Assembly: GCF_014648435.1 (NCBI RefSeq)
Contig: NZ_BMRC01000010.1
Span: 310,001 to 374,000 of the forward strand
Length of the DNA stretch: 64,000 nt
Direction: 5' to 3'
Source of the DNA: Nonomuraea spiralis
GTDB taxonomy: Bacteria > Actinomycetota > Actinomycetes > Streptosporangiales > Streptosporangiaceae
This document shows positions 41,253 through 50,279 of this stretch, piece after piece. The notes under the pieces are model-generated. The model did no database searches, had not been told where the DNA came from, and saw only the letters and a list, made by a program, of their open reading frames with translations. A program made the position numbers and the translations under genes. Each line of letters starts with the position of its first letter. The first letter of the stretch is position 1.

Positions 41253-42164
41253 ATGAAGTTCCGCTCCGATCCGTCGACCATCCGCGGATCCATCGCACCC
41301 GTGGTGACGCCGTTCGCCGCCGACGGGTCACTGGATCTCGACTCGCTGCGCTCGCTGGTGCGCTGGCAGCTCGGCCAGGGCTCGCACGGCATCTCCACCG
41401 GCGGCTCCACCGGCGAGCCCGGCGCGCAGTCCGTCGAGGAGCGCGTCGCGGCGATGGCCGTGGTGGCCGAGGAGACCGCCGACCGGGTGCCGTTCCTGCC
41501 CGGCACCGGCTCGGCCAAGCTCGACGAGACCCTGCGGCTGACCGCCGAGGCCGAGCGCCTGGGCGCCGACGCCGCCCTCGTCATCACGCCCTACTACGCC
41601 CGTCCCACCCAGGAAGCCCTCTACCGCTGGTACGCCACGGTCGCCGCCGAGTTCCCCGCGCTGCCGATCGTCATCTACAACGTGCCCTCCCGCACCGCCG
41701 TCGACATCGCCCCCGCGACCGTGGCCAGGCTGCGCCGCGACCACGACAACATCGTCGGCATCAAGGAGACCACCAAGGACTTCGAGCACTTCTCGCACGT
41801 GCTCAACCTGTGCGGCCGCGACTTCCTCATGTGGTCCGGCATCGAACTGCTCTGCCTGCCCCTGCTGGCCATCGGCGGCGTCGGCTTCGTCAGCGCCGCG
41901 GCCAACCTGGCGCCGCGGACCGTGGCCCGCATGTACGAGGCGTACACGGCGGGCGACCACGAGACCGCGCTGGAGCTGCACTACTCGCTGCACCCGCTGG
42001 TCGAGCTGCTGTTCGTGGAGACGAACCCGGCCCCGGCCAAGTGGGTGCTGGAGCAGCGCGGCCTGATCGCCTCCGGCCACGTACGGGCCCCCCTGATCAC
42101 CCCCACCGAGCCCGGCATCGCCCGGATCAACGAACTACTGGCACAGAGCGAGGGAGTCGCCTGA
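41253..42164 (+). CDS. DapA/NanA-family class I lyase or dehydratase
   Basis: 303 residues. Schiff-base K171 (GIKETT) and Y142 (IYNVPSRT) are at the family positions; the pyruvate-carboxylate loop reads GGSTGE rather than GTTGE. SD AAAGGAGAA. It follows the FAH-RraA fusion by 21 bp and overlaps the aldehyde dehydrogenase by 1 nt, so it is not a lysine-pathway DapA but a catabolic member: an aldolase on a 2-oxo acid of the ring-cleavage route, or a dehydratase. With the RraA domain it gives the operon two candidate aldolases. Confidence 0.85.
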   Translation: MKFRSDPSTIRGSIAPVVTPFAADGSLDLDSLRSLVRWQLGQGSHGISTGGSTGEPGAQSVEERVAAMAVVAEETADRVPFLPGTGSAKLDETLRLTAEAERLGADAALVITPYYARPTQEALYRWYATVAAEFPALPIVIYNVPSRTAVDIAPATVARLRRDHDNIVGIKETTKDFEHFSHVLNLCGRDFLMWSGIELLCLPLLAIGGVGFVSAAANLAPRTVARMYEAYTAGDHETALELHYSLHPLVELLFVETNPAPAKWVLEQRGLIASGHVRAPLITPTEPGIARINELLAQSEGVA

Positions 42165-43630
42165 TGAAACTGGAGCACTACATCGGCGGCCGGCACGTGC
42201 CGAGCCAGTCCGGTGCGACCTTCACGGCGCTCGATCCCACCACGAACGAGCCGTACCTGGAGGTGGCCGCGGGCGGCGCGGCCGACGTGGCCGCGGCAGT
42301 GGCCGCGGCCCAGAAGGCGTTCACCGACGGGCCGTGGAGCACGATGCCCGCCGAGCAGCGCGCCGGGACCCTGCGCGCCGTCGCGGCGGCCATCGAGTCG
42401 AGGGACGACGAGATCGCCGCGCTGGAGTGCCGCGACACCGGCCTGCCGATCACCCAGGCCCGCGGCCAGGCGCGGCGGGCCGCGCACAACTTCCGGTTCT
42501 TCGCCGACGTCATCACCACGATGGGCGAGGACGTCTACCGCGTCGGCACCGCCCAGCTCAACTACGTCGTACGCAAGCCGGTCGGGGTGGCCGGGCTGAT
42601 CACGCCGTGGAACACGCCGTTCATGCTGGAGACCTGGAAACTGGCCCCCGCGCTGGCGGCCGGCTGCCCGGTGGTGCTCAAGCCCGCCGAGTGGTCGCCC
42701 GCGTCGGCGAGCCTGCTGCCGGAGATCATGGAGGAGGCCGGGCTGCCGACCGGCGTGTTCAACCTGGTCCACGGCATCGGCGAGGACGCGGGCGCGGCAC
42801 TGGTCGCCCACCCCGACGTCCCGGTGATCTCCTTCACCGGCGAGAGCGGCACCGGCCAGACCATCATGCGCAACGCCGCGTCGTCGCTGAAGACGTTGTC
42901 GATGGAGCTGGGCGGCAAGTCGCCACTGCTCGTCTTCGAGGACGCCGACCTGGAACGGGCGCTCGACGCGGCCGTTTTCGGCGTCTTCTCCCTGAACGGC
43001 GAACGCTGCACGGCCAGCTCGCGCGTGCTCGTGCAGGACACGGTCTACGAGGAGTTCGTGGCCCGGCTGGCCGAGCGCGCCGCGCGCGTACGGGTCGGCG
43101 CGCCCGGCGACCCCGCCACGGAACTGGGCGCGCTCATCCACCCCGAGCACTACGAGCGTGTCATGGAGTACGTCGCGATCGGTTCGGGCGAGGGGGCCCG
43201 CCTGGTCGCCGGCGGTTCCCGGCCCGAGCACCTGACGTCGGGCAACTTCCTGGCCGCGACGGTGTTCGCCGACGTGACCCCGCACATGCGGATCTTCCAG
43301 GAGGAGATCTTCGGACCGGTCGTCTGCGTGACGCCCTTCTCCACCGAGACGGAGGCGGTGGAGCTGGCCAACGCGACCCGGTACGGCCTGGCGGCGTACC
43401 TGTGGACCAACGACCTGCGGCGTACGCATCGGCTGGCCCAGTCGATCGAGGCGGGCATGCTCTGGGTCAACTCCCAGAACGTGCGCGACCTGCGCACGCC
43501 GTTCGGCGGGGTCAAGGCCAGCGGCGTGGGCCGGGAGGGCGGCCGGCACAGCATCGACGTCTACACCGAGTCGCACATCGTGCACCTGGCCACCGAGGAC
43601 CTGCCGATCCCCCGGTTCGGAGCCGCCTGA
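42164..43630 (+). CDS. Aldehyde dehydrogenase, HpaE-like (second copy)
   Basis: 488 residues. ATG 42164 shares one base with the previous stop. Catalytic Glu in MELGGKSPLLVF and nucleophile C282 in GERCTASSR; PWNTPFMLE is the cofactor segment. It is close in style to the HpaE-like protein at 18789. In block 3 it would oxidise the semialdehyde formed by the dioxygenase at 38808, or the succinate-semialdehyde-type product of the aldolase. Confidence 0.86.
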   Translation: MKLEHYIGGRHVPSQSGATFTALDPTTNEPYLEVAAGGAADVAAAVAAAQKAFTDGPWSTMPAEQRAGTLRAVAAAIESRDDEIAALECRDTGLPITQARGQARRAAHNFRFFADVITTMGEDVYRVGTAQLNYVVRKPVGVAGLITPWNTPFMLETWKLAPALAAGCPVVLKPAEWSPASASLLPEIMEEAGLPTGVFNLVHGIGEDAGAALVAHPDVPVISFTGESGTGQTIMRNAASSLKTLSMELGGKSPLLVFEDADLERALDAAVFGVFSLNGERCTASSRVLVQDTVYEEFVARLAERAARVRVGAPGDPATELGALIHPEHYERVMEYVAIGSGEGARLVAGGSRPEHLTSGNFLAATVFADVTPHMRIFQEEIFGPVVCVTPFSTETEAVELANATRYGLAAYLWTNDLRRTHRLAQSIEAGMLWVNSQNVRDLRTPFGGVKASGVGREGGRHSIDVYTESHIVHLATEDLPIPRFGAA

Positions 43631-43642
43631 TCCGGACCGTTC

Positions 43643-43671
43643 CCTGCCGGGCCGGTCCCCGGCCCGGCAGG
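43643..43671 (+). terminator. Terminator hairpin after block 3
   Basis: Perfect 13-bp stem CCTGCCGGGCCGG / CCGGCCCGGCAGG (43643-43655 and 43659-43671) with a 3-nt loop, 12 bp after the aldehyde dehydrogenase stop. Confidence 0.8.
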
Positions 43672-43750
43672 CCGTAGACGCTGAGAAGTGCGTGGAGTTA
43701 CGCTCCGGTGGCCGATATGGCAGTGATGGCCACTCTTGGGGGGGAACCCA

Positions 43751-45010
43751 ATGAGCTACACACTTTTACGCGGCAGCTTCGTGATCCGTTACCCGGATCT
43801 TCCCCGTCAGGGCCCCGAGCCCGACGGCGACACGATCAAGTTCAGACCCGACTCGCCCGCGCTGGTCGAGACGCTGGCCCGTCCCTCCGGACGGCCCCCG
43901 GACCTCACCGCGCGCGGCATCTCCGTCCGCCTGGAGGCCATCGACGCGCTGGAGACCCACTTCCAGGACACCCGCCAGGAACTCACCGGCGCGAACGCGG
44001 CCCGGGACGAGCTGCTGCGCCTGCTCGGCTTCACCGGCGTGCAGTTCTTCGACGACCTGCCCAACAAGGTCCGGTCGGCCGACCAGGACGAACTGCGCGG
44101 GCACGTGCTCAGCAACGGCATCGACGCCAACGGCCGGCTGATCGGCTTCGCGTTCACCGGCGAGCACCCAGGGCCCGACGGCCTGGCCGTGTTCCTCGAC
44201 GAGGCGCTGGTGGACACCTCCGCGAACGCGCGGCTGCTGGCCGCCGGGCTGACGTACCCGGCCTTCTACGCCACGCTGCCCGCGACGCTGCGCACGCATC
44301 TGGCCGGGGTGTCGCGTACGGCCAGGACGAAGGCCTCGCCCACCGGCATCTGGCCGCGTTCGGCCGCCGATCCCGACGGGCCCGCCGAGGTGGCCTCGCT
44401 GGAGGCCCTCACCGGGCTCGTCATGTGGCCGAAGTTGTTCCGCCGGCTGGTTCCGTACCTGGCGACGGGCGCGAGCGACCTCGACGGCTTCGACGCCTGG
44501 CTCCGGGCCGACCCCGTCAACCGGGACGACGCTGTGTTCCTGCTGGACAAGCTCGAACACGGCAACCTGCACGACGTGATCCGCGCCTCCGGCACCCGGA
44601 TCCAGCTCACGGCCTGGCCCGAGGACTTCGTCATCAGCCCCGACCCGGCGCCGCCCGGCGCGCCCGTGGACCCGCGTCCGGTCTCCGCCGGGGACGTGCT
44701 GATCGTGGCGGCGCTGCCCGACCCGGCGGGCGCCGACCGGGGACACGAGAACGTCACCCTCCTCAACGTCACCGGCCGGCCGGTCGACCTGGCCGGATGG
44801 GCGCTGGCCGACTCGCGGGGCGGGCGCACCGAGCTGACCGGGTCGCTCGCCGCCGGAGGCGTCCTTCAGGTCGTGCCCGGCGGGCGGCTGCAACTCGGCA
44901 ACCAGGGCGACACCATCCTCCTCGTGAACGCGAAGGGCGTCACGATCGACCAGGTCACCTACAAACCCGACCACGTCCGCCCCGGCCGGACCATCTGCTT
45001 CGGCCGCTGA
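43751..45010 (+). CDS. SNase-like nuclease with C-terminal lamin-tail domain
   Basis: 419 residues from ATG 43751 (GGGGGAA upstream). Residues about 35-160 align by eye with staphylococcal nuclease: VRLEAIDALETH matches the R35-D40-E43 region and DANGRLIGFAF the R87 strand, so the catalytic Arg-Glu-Arg set appears kept. An insert of about 50 residues separates them. Residues about 315-419 form a lamin-tail domain (LIVAALPDPAG, VTLLNVTGRPVDLAGWALAD, GNQGDTILLVN). No signal peptide is visible. The family presumably cleaves nucleic acid; cytoplasmic placement is odd. It is a single gene, convergent with the DUF5682 operon. Confidence 0.75.
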   Translation: MSYTLLRGSFVIRYPDLPRQGPEPDGDTIKFRPDSPALVETLARPSGRPPDLTARGISVRLEAIDALETHFQDTRQELTGANAARDELLRLLGFTGVQFFDDLPNKVRSADQDELRGHVLSNGIDANGRLIGFAFTGEHPGPDGLAVFLDEALVDTSANARLLAAGLTYPAFYATLPATLRTHLAGVSRTARTKASPTGIWPRSAADPDGPAEVASLEALTGLVMWPKLFRRLVPYLATGASDLDGFDAWLRADPVNRDDAVFLLDKLEHGNLHDVIRASGTRIQLTAWPEDFVISPDPAPPGAPVDPRPVSAGDVLIVAALPDPAGADRGHENVTLLNVTGRPVDLAGWALADSRGGRTELTGSLAAGGVLQVVPGGRLQLGNQGDTILLVNAKGVTIDQVTYKPDHVRPGRTICFGR

Positions 45011-45048
45011 CCCTCGCCCGCCGCCCCCGCGCGCGGGCCCTGGGCCTT

Positions 45049-45079
45049 CGCGGGCGCCGGAGGTGGTCCGGCGCCCGCG
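45049..45079. terminator. Bidirectional terminator hairpin
   Basis: Perfect 12-bp stem CGCGGGCGCCGG / CCGGCGCCCGCG (45049-45060 and 45068-45079) with a 7-nt loop, between the convergent ends of the nuclease gene and the five-gene VWA operon. Confidence 0.8.
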
Positions 45080-45094
45080 AGCGGCCGCCCGGTC

Positions 45095-47854
45095 TCAGGA
45101 CAGCAGCGCCGCCAGGGCGAGGGTGGTGTCGGGGTGGTGGGTCAGCAGGGCGGCGGCCTCCGGGTGCTCCGGTCCGGCGCCGGCGGCCACCGGCCGCCAG
45201 CCGCCCTCGCAGCCCAGCAGCTCGGCCGCCGCGTCGCAGGCCGCCGGATGCCCGGCCAGCAGCTCGGCGACCGGGCCGGACGCGGCGGGCGCGACCGCCT
45301 TGGACGCGGGCGGCGCCGCCGTACGGGCCCATGGCGGTGTCCAGGCGTCCACCGCCGTCAGGCTGCCGGGGAACGTACGACCGGCCTCCCGTACGAGGAC
45401 CGGCATCAGCTCCCCCGCCTGGTCCCGCAGCGTCGTGATCAGCTTCGGCAACCACGGCAGCAACACCTGGTCCGGCAGCCGTCCGAACGCCTTGGAGATC
45501 ACCTCCACCACGAACCCGGACAACGCCGGAGCCGGCTCCATCGCCTGCACGAACCCGGTGATGTACTGCGGGAACGACGGGATGACCAGCGGGTTGGCCA
45601 GCAGTTCGTCGCACCGCGACCGCAGCTCGGCCAGCGGCAGCAACCCCAGCAGGTGCTGGGCCGCCCACAACAGCGCCACCTTGGCCGGCGACTCCGGATG
45701 CGACTGCCGCACCGCGATCTCCAGCTGGGCCCGGTCGCACCCGAGCGCCAGCGCCAGCCCCTCCATCGTGAACAGGAACCCGAGCATGGCCGACACCTGC
45801 CGCACCCCGGTCTCGTCCTCGACGAACGCGGTCGGGAGCAGGGTGCAGTAGTGGGCGTAGCCCTCGGTCACGAACGCCTCGCACCACGTGGGCAGCACGG
45901 GCTCGGCGGTGCGGTAGTAGGACAGCAGGCGGCGGATGCGGCGCAGCACGTCCGGGGCGTCGTCGACGCTGCGCTCGGCCGCCAGCAGCTCCACCGCCCG
46001 CGCGCCCAGCTCGTCGGCGATGCGCCCGCCGCCCAGGAAGAGGATGGCGTCCTCGACGGCAGCCAGCGCGACGGCGGCGGTGGCGTCCGGCTCCCACACC
46101 TTGCGCCGCAACCGCTGTTCGAGCACCTGCTCGATGGTGACGCCCTCGTAGCCGAGCTCGATGATGGCCCGCTGGTTGCGGCCGATCGCCAGGTCCCAGC
46201 TCTCCTGGATCGGCCGTTCGCCGAGCCTGCGCTCGCCCATGATCGGCCGTGCCGCGTCGCCGGGCAGCAGGTAGCGCAGCATCCACAGCAGGTCGGAGCA
46301 GGGCAGCAGCTCGGGGTCGGAGTGCAGGTCGAGCAGCGCCCGCTGGAGCGTACGCCGGTCCAGGTCGACGCCGAGCGGCCGGAGCCGGTCGTAGACGTCC
46401 TGGGCCAGCGGGGGCAGCGCGTCGTAGCCGACCGAGCCGATGCGGTCGCCGCCGAGCAGGATCTCGCACAGGCGGCGCACGTCGCGCCGGCCCGGCACGA
46501 CGTCCTTCTCGATGCACGTGACCGCCGCGTCCTGGAAGTCGTACGGCGTGGGCCTGGTCCGGTTGCGCATGCCGGCGAGCAGGATCGACGTCTCGAACAC
46601 CGCGATGGCGTCGGCGGTGCTGGCGAGATAGCCGTTGCGGCGGGCCAGCCGGACGATGTCCACGCTCCAGCCCAGCAGCTCGGCCTCGTCGAGCGCGTCG
46701 AGCTTGGGCGGGCTGGACAGGAACCCGGTCAGCCGGTCGGCGGCCTGCGCCGGCGCGGCGGGCGCGGGCAGCTTGACCGCCCGTTTCCTGGTGCCCTTCT
46801 GCCCGCTGAGCTGGAACGGGGTGAGCTTGCTCCGCGTCACGGCCTTGGCCCAGGTCGCGGCGGCGATCGACACCGACCCGGAGGCCAGCCCGAACTGCGC
46901 CTCGATGGCCGAGTGGCTGGACGGGATCAGCCCGTACAACCACCGGGTCCCGGTGCGGGGGCCGATCTCGTACGGGGCGGTGGCGGCCAGGCCGAACTGC
47001 TCGACGCGGCTGGCGGCGTGGAAGGCGCCGCAGACGTAGAGGCAGTCGGCCGGGTCGGCGCCCGAGGCGGCCAGGTGCTCGCGCATCCTGGTCCACATGT
47101 AGCGCTCGCGCTCCTCGTCGACGGCCAGCCGGTCGTCCTCGGGGCGCAGCCGGCGGAACAGGCTGCCGATGAGGACCATGACCTGGCGGTAGGTGTCGTA
47201 GTCGGCGCCGGACAGCGGCTGCTCGACGTACTGGTCCCACCATTCCGACCAGTGACGGACCTTGCCGTGGTGGAGCAGGTGCTCCTCCAGCTCGGCGAAG
47301 CGGGGGCGCAGGTCGCCGATCTCCACGCCGACGGCGTCGCCGTGCAGGCCGGCCTCCTCTCCCGGTTTCGCCGGCTCCTTCTCCTGCTCTCGCGGCAGCC
47401 ATTGGAAGACGTGGTCCGACGAGCGGTCGACCAGCACCAGCTCGACGTCCGGGGTCTCCAGCGCGTACGAGATGGCCTGGTACTCGGCCGACGCCTCGGT
47501 GATCGGGGCCACCACGCTCAGCGGCCCCGAACCCTTGGGGAAACCGTCCAGCTCGGTCGCGAACGCCTGGAGCGCCACCGGCAGCCGGCAGTTGCGCAGC
47601 TCGGTCAGCAGCGGCGCCAGGTCCTCGCAGAGCTCCAGGTAGATGACCTTCGGCTGCTTCTCCCGCAGGCGGCGCACCATGGCCAGCGCCGAGGCCGGCG
47701 AGTGGTGGCAGACCGGGAAGATCTCCAGCTCCTCGCGCAGCGCCCGGTCGACGTCCTCGACCAGCCCGGTGAGGATGGACGACACCGCGCCGTCGCCCAC
47801 GAAGGCCGCGGCGGCCTCGCTGAGCTGGTCCTTCAGCGGTTGGAAGAGGCTCAT
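45095..47854 (-). CDS. DUF5682 family protein (YehM-like)
   Basis: 919 residues, no membrane segment. The N-terminal part carries the family pattern EIFPVCHHSPASALAMVRRL, KVIYLELCEDL and YVCGAFHAASR; the rest is a long helical region. Last gene of the operon; ATG 47854 overlaps the AAA+ stop (ATGA). DUF5682 proteins occur with a MoxR-type ATPase, a VWA protein and a SWIM protein, as in E. coli yehL-yehM-yehP-yehQ. The biochemical role is unknown; the His/Cys pattern at the N-terminus suggests a possible metal-dependent enzyme. Confidence 0.85.
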   Translation of the reverse strand: MSLFQPLKDQLSEAAAAFVGDGAVSSILTGLVEDVDRALREELEIFPVCHHSPASALAMVRRLREKQPKVIYLELCEDLAPLLTELRNCRLPVALQAFATELDGFPKGSGPLSVVAPITEASAEYQAISYALETPDVELVLVDRSSDHVFQWLPREQEKEPAKPGEEAGLHGDAVGVEIGDLRPRFAELEEHLLHHGKVRHWSEWWDQYVEQPLSGADYDTYRQVMVLIGSLFRRLRPEDDRLAVDEERERYMWTRMREHLAASGADPADCLYVCGAFHAASRVEQFGLAATAPYEIGPRTGTRWLYGLIPSSHSAIEAQFGLASGSVSIAAATWAKAVTRSKLTPFQLSGQKGTRKRAVKLPAPAAPAQAADRLTGFLSSPPKLDALDEAELLGWSVDIVRLARRNGYLASTADAIAVFETSILLAGMRNRTRPTPYDFQDAAVTCIEKDVVPGRRDVRRLCEILLGGDRIGSVGYDALPPLAQDVYDRLRPLGVDLDRRTLQRALLDLHSDPELLPCSDLLWMLRYLLPGDAARPIMGERRLGERPIQESWDLAIGRNQRAIIELGYEGVTIEQVLEQRLRRKVWEPDATAAVALAAVEDAILFLGGGRIADELGARAVELLAAERSVDDAPDVLRRIRRLLSYYRTAEPVLPTWCEAFVTEGYAHYCTLLPTAFVEDETGVRQVSAMLGFLFTMEGLALALGCDRAQLEIAVRQSHPESPAKVALLWAAQHLLGLLPLAELRSRCDELLANPLVIPSFPQYITGFVQAMEPAPALSGFVVEVISKAFGRLPDQVLLPWLPKLITTLRDQAGELMPVLVREAGRTFPGSLTAVDAWTPPWARTAAPPASKAVAPAASGPVAELLAGHPAACDAAAELLGCEGGWRPVAAGAGPEHPEAAALLTHHPDTTLALAALLS

Positions 47855-48963
47855 GACAGGGTGGAGATGGCCTGGCGGCCGCCCTCGAGGAAGTCCTGCC
47901 ACGGGCCGCCGTCCTTCTTGCTGCGCGGTTCGACGACGCCGTGCCAGTACTTGTTCAGGATGGCCAGGTCCTCGGGGCTGCGCCGGGCCAGCGAACCGAC
48001 GAGCGAGCCCGCCAGCGTCTCGGGCCGCAGCGTGCGGTCGCCGAAGAAGTGGCTGTGCAGGATCGCGTCCTCCAGCACGCCGATCTGCTCGGCCGTGGAC
48101 AACGCGGACTCCAGCTTCTCGTCGTCGCTGGTCGCCGAGGCGGCCGCGGCCCGCAGGTCGGCGAAGCTCTGCAGCAGGATGTCCAGCAGCGTGGGCGGCA
48201 GGTCCAGCTCGATCTGGTGCCTGCGCAGCAGCTCCTCGGTACGGAACCGGACGATCTCCGCCTCGCTCTTCTTGTTCGTCACCACCGGGATGCGGACGAA
48301 GTTGAACCGCCGCTTGAGCGCGGAGGACAGGTCGTTGACGCCCCGGTCGCGGCTGTTGGCGGTGGCGATGATCGAGAAGCCGGGCTGGGCGAAGACGATG
48401 TTGTCGTCGTCGAGCTCGGGGATGGAGACGTACTTCTCCGACAGGATCGAGATCAGGGCGTCCTGGACGTCGCTGGTCGAGCGGGTCAGCTCCTCGAAGC
48501 GGCCGATCACGCCCTGCTCCATCGCGTTCATGATGGGCGAGGGGATCATGGACTCGCGCGACTGGCCCTTGGCGATGACCATCGAGACGTTCCACGAGTA
48601 CTTGATGTGGTCCTCGGTGGTGCCGGCGGTGCCCTGCACGACCAGCGTGGAGTTGCGGCTGATCGCCGCGGACAGCAGCTCGGCCAGCCAGCTCTTGCCC
48701 GTGCCCGGGTCGCCGATCAGCAGCAGGCCGCGGTCGGAGGCCAGGGTCACGATGCTGCGCTCGACGAAGCTGCGGTCGCCGAACCACTTCTGCGGGATCT
48801 CGCGGTCGAGCCCGTCGGAACGCTCGGAGCCGAGGACGAAGATGCGGATCATGCGCGGGCTGAGCCGCCACGAGAACGGCTTGGGGCCGTCGTCGACCGA
48901 CTCCAGCCAGTCGAGCTCCTCGGCGTACTTCGCCTCTGCGGGGGCGCGGAGCATGTCACTCAT
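47851..48963 (-). CDS. MoxR-type AAA+ ATPase (YehL-like)
   Basis: 370 residues. Walker A GDPGTGKS with K90; Walker B/sensor region GVIGRFEELTR and ATANSRDRG (sensor 1 Asn); arginine finger region SALKRRFNFVR. ATG 48963 has GGAGAA 8 nt upstream. MoxR ATPases act as chaperone-like remodelling motors with VWA partners, here the protein encoded immediately upstream. The next gene, DUF5682, overlaps by 4 nt. Confidence 0.9.
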   Translation of the reverse strand: MSDMLRAPAEAKYAEELDWLESVDDGPKPFSWRLSPRMIRIFVLGSERSDGLDREIPQKWFGDRSFVERSIVTLASDRGLLLIGDPGTGKSWLAELLSAAISRNSTLVVQGTAGTTEDHIKYSWNVSMVIAKGQSRESMIPSPIMNAMEQGVIGRFEELTRSTSDVQDALISILSEKYVSIPELDDDNIVFAQPGFSIIATANSRDRGVNDLSSALKRRFNFVRIPVVTNKKSEAEIVRFRTEELLRRHQIELDLPPTLLDILLQSFADLRAAAASATSDDEKLESALSTAEQIGVLEDAILHSHFFGDRTLRPETLAGSLVGSLARRSPEDLAILNKYWHGVVEPRSKKDGGPWQDFLEGGRQAISTLS

Positions 48964-48977
48964 GGTCGGGGGTTCTC

Positions 48978-50279
48978 CTAGGTGAGGAAGTTCTTGAGCT
49001 CGAAGACGAGCTTGCGGACATGGCCGGAGAGCACGGGGGTGCCCAGGTCCTTGAGTTTCTGCCGGTACCACGGGTCGACGCTCTGGTAGCCGGAGCTGTT
49101 GACCGAGCCGACGGGGATGAACTTGACGCCCGACCGGTGGATCGACTCGAAGTCGGTGATCAGCGAGCGGTTGTCGTAGAAGTCGGAGATCCACACCATC
49201 ACGGTGTTGCGCGGATCGGCGATCTTCGGTCTGGCCAGGGCCATCGCGGCCGTGCCGTCGGTACCGCCGCCCAGCGTCGTACGCAGCAGCACCTCGAACG
49301 GGTCGTTCACCCACGGCGTCAGGTCGAGCGCGCGGGTGTCGTACGCGACGAGGTGCACGTCGACCTTGGGCAGGCCGGCGAAGATCGAGGCCAGGATGGT
49401 GCAGTTGACCATCGCGTCCACCATCGAGCCCGACTGGTCGACGACCACGATCAGCCGCGCCGGGGTGGTACGCCGGGCCGTCTGGCGGTAGTAGAGCCGG
49501 TCGACGTAGAGCCGCTGGTCCTCGGGGCTCCAGTTGGTGAGGTTCTTCCAGATCGTGCGCTCGATGTCGAGGTTGCGGAAGACCCGCTTCGGCGGCACCG
49601 ACCTGTCGATGACGCCCACGCTCGTCTTCTCCACCTGCGTGCGCAGCACCTCGGCGACCTCGTCCACGAACCTGCGGATGAGCGCCTTGGCGTTGGCCAG
49701 CGCGACGCCCGACAGGTTGGACTTGTCGCGCAGCAGCTGCTCGATGAGCGACATGCTGGGCGTGAGCTGCTTGGCCAGGGCCGGGTCGGCCAGCACCTCG
49801 CGCAGGCGCATGCGCTTGACGAGGTCGCCCTCGATCATGGCGAGCACGGCGGCCAGCTCCTCGTTGCCCGGCCCGTGCTTCAGGCCGCCGGGCTCGCAGC
49901 CCATGCCCTTCTCGAACCAGCCCGCGTCCTGCTTCCAGCGGGCCAGGTCGCCCGCCGTGACGTTGCCCGTGCCGGTGGAGAAGACGTTCAGCAGCAGTTT
50001 GGAGACCAGCGCGGCGCGGCGCACCTCGCCGCCCTCCTCGTGCTCCTTCTCCGCCATCAGGTCCTGCAGCTCGGCGCCCAGCTCGGGGAAGCGCTGGACC
50101 AGCGTGTCCACCGACACGCCGGGGTCGAGCAGCGCGGGCGGCAGGTCGAGGTCGCCGACGATGCCCATGCTGGCGGTCTCCAGCGCGGGCTGCTCGTCGG
50201 CCGAGAACAGCCGCGACATGAGCCGCCAGTACAACACTTGGCGCCGGGTCTCGTCGGCGCTCGTGGTCGGGTCGCTCAT
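48978..50279 (-). CDS. VWA-domain protein (YehP-like)
   Basis: 433 residues. The N-terminal 270 residues are helical; the C-terminal von Willebrand A domain carries a complete MIDAS: D281-Q-S-G-S, Thr in LGGGTDG and Asp in WISDFYDN. Such proteins are the metal-dependent partners or adaptors of MoxR ATPases. ATG 50279 overlaps the previous stop by 4 nt. No signal peptide, so the complex is cytoplasmic. Confidence 0.9.
   Translation of the reverse strand: MSDPTTSADETRRQVLYWRLMSRLFSADEQPALETASMGIVGDLDLPPALLDPGVSVDTLVQRFPELGAELQDLMAEKEHEEGGEVRRAALVSKLLLNVFSTGTGNVTAGDLARWKQDAGWFEKGMGCEPGGLKHGPGNEELAAVLAMIEGDLVKRMRLREVLADPALAKQLTPSMSLIEQLLRDKSNLSGVALANAKALIRRFVDEVAEVLRTQVEKTSVGVIDRSVPPKRVFRNLDIERTIWKNLTNWSPEDQRLYVDRLYYRQTARRTTPARLIVVVDQSGSMVDAMVNCTILASIFAGLPKVDVHLVAYDTRALDLTPWVNDPFEVLLRTTLGGGTDGTAAMALARPKIADPRNTVMVWISDFYDNRSLITDFESIHRSGVKFIPVGSVNSSGYQSVDPWYRQKLKDLGTPVLSGHVRKLVFELKNFLT

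Noticed and set aside
45134..48985. A 1283-codon open frame on the plus strand opposite the DUF5682 and MoxR genes
   Set aside because: Its product is Gln/Arg/Gly/Val/His-rich without domains, no SD, and the minus-strand frames encode recognisable families. It is a shadow of high-GC codon use.
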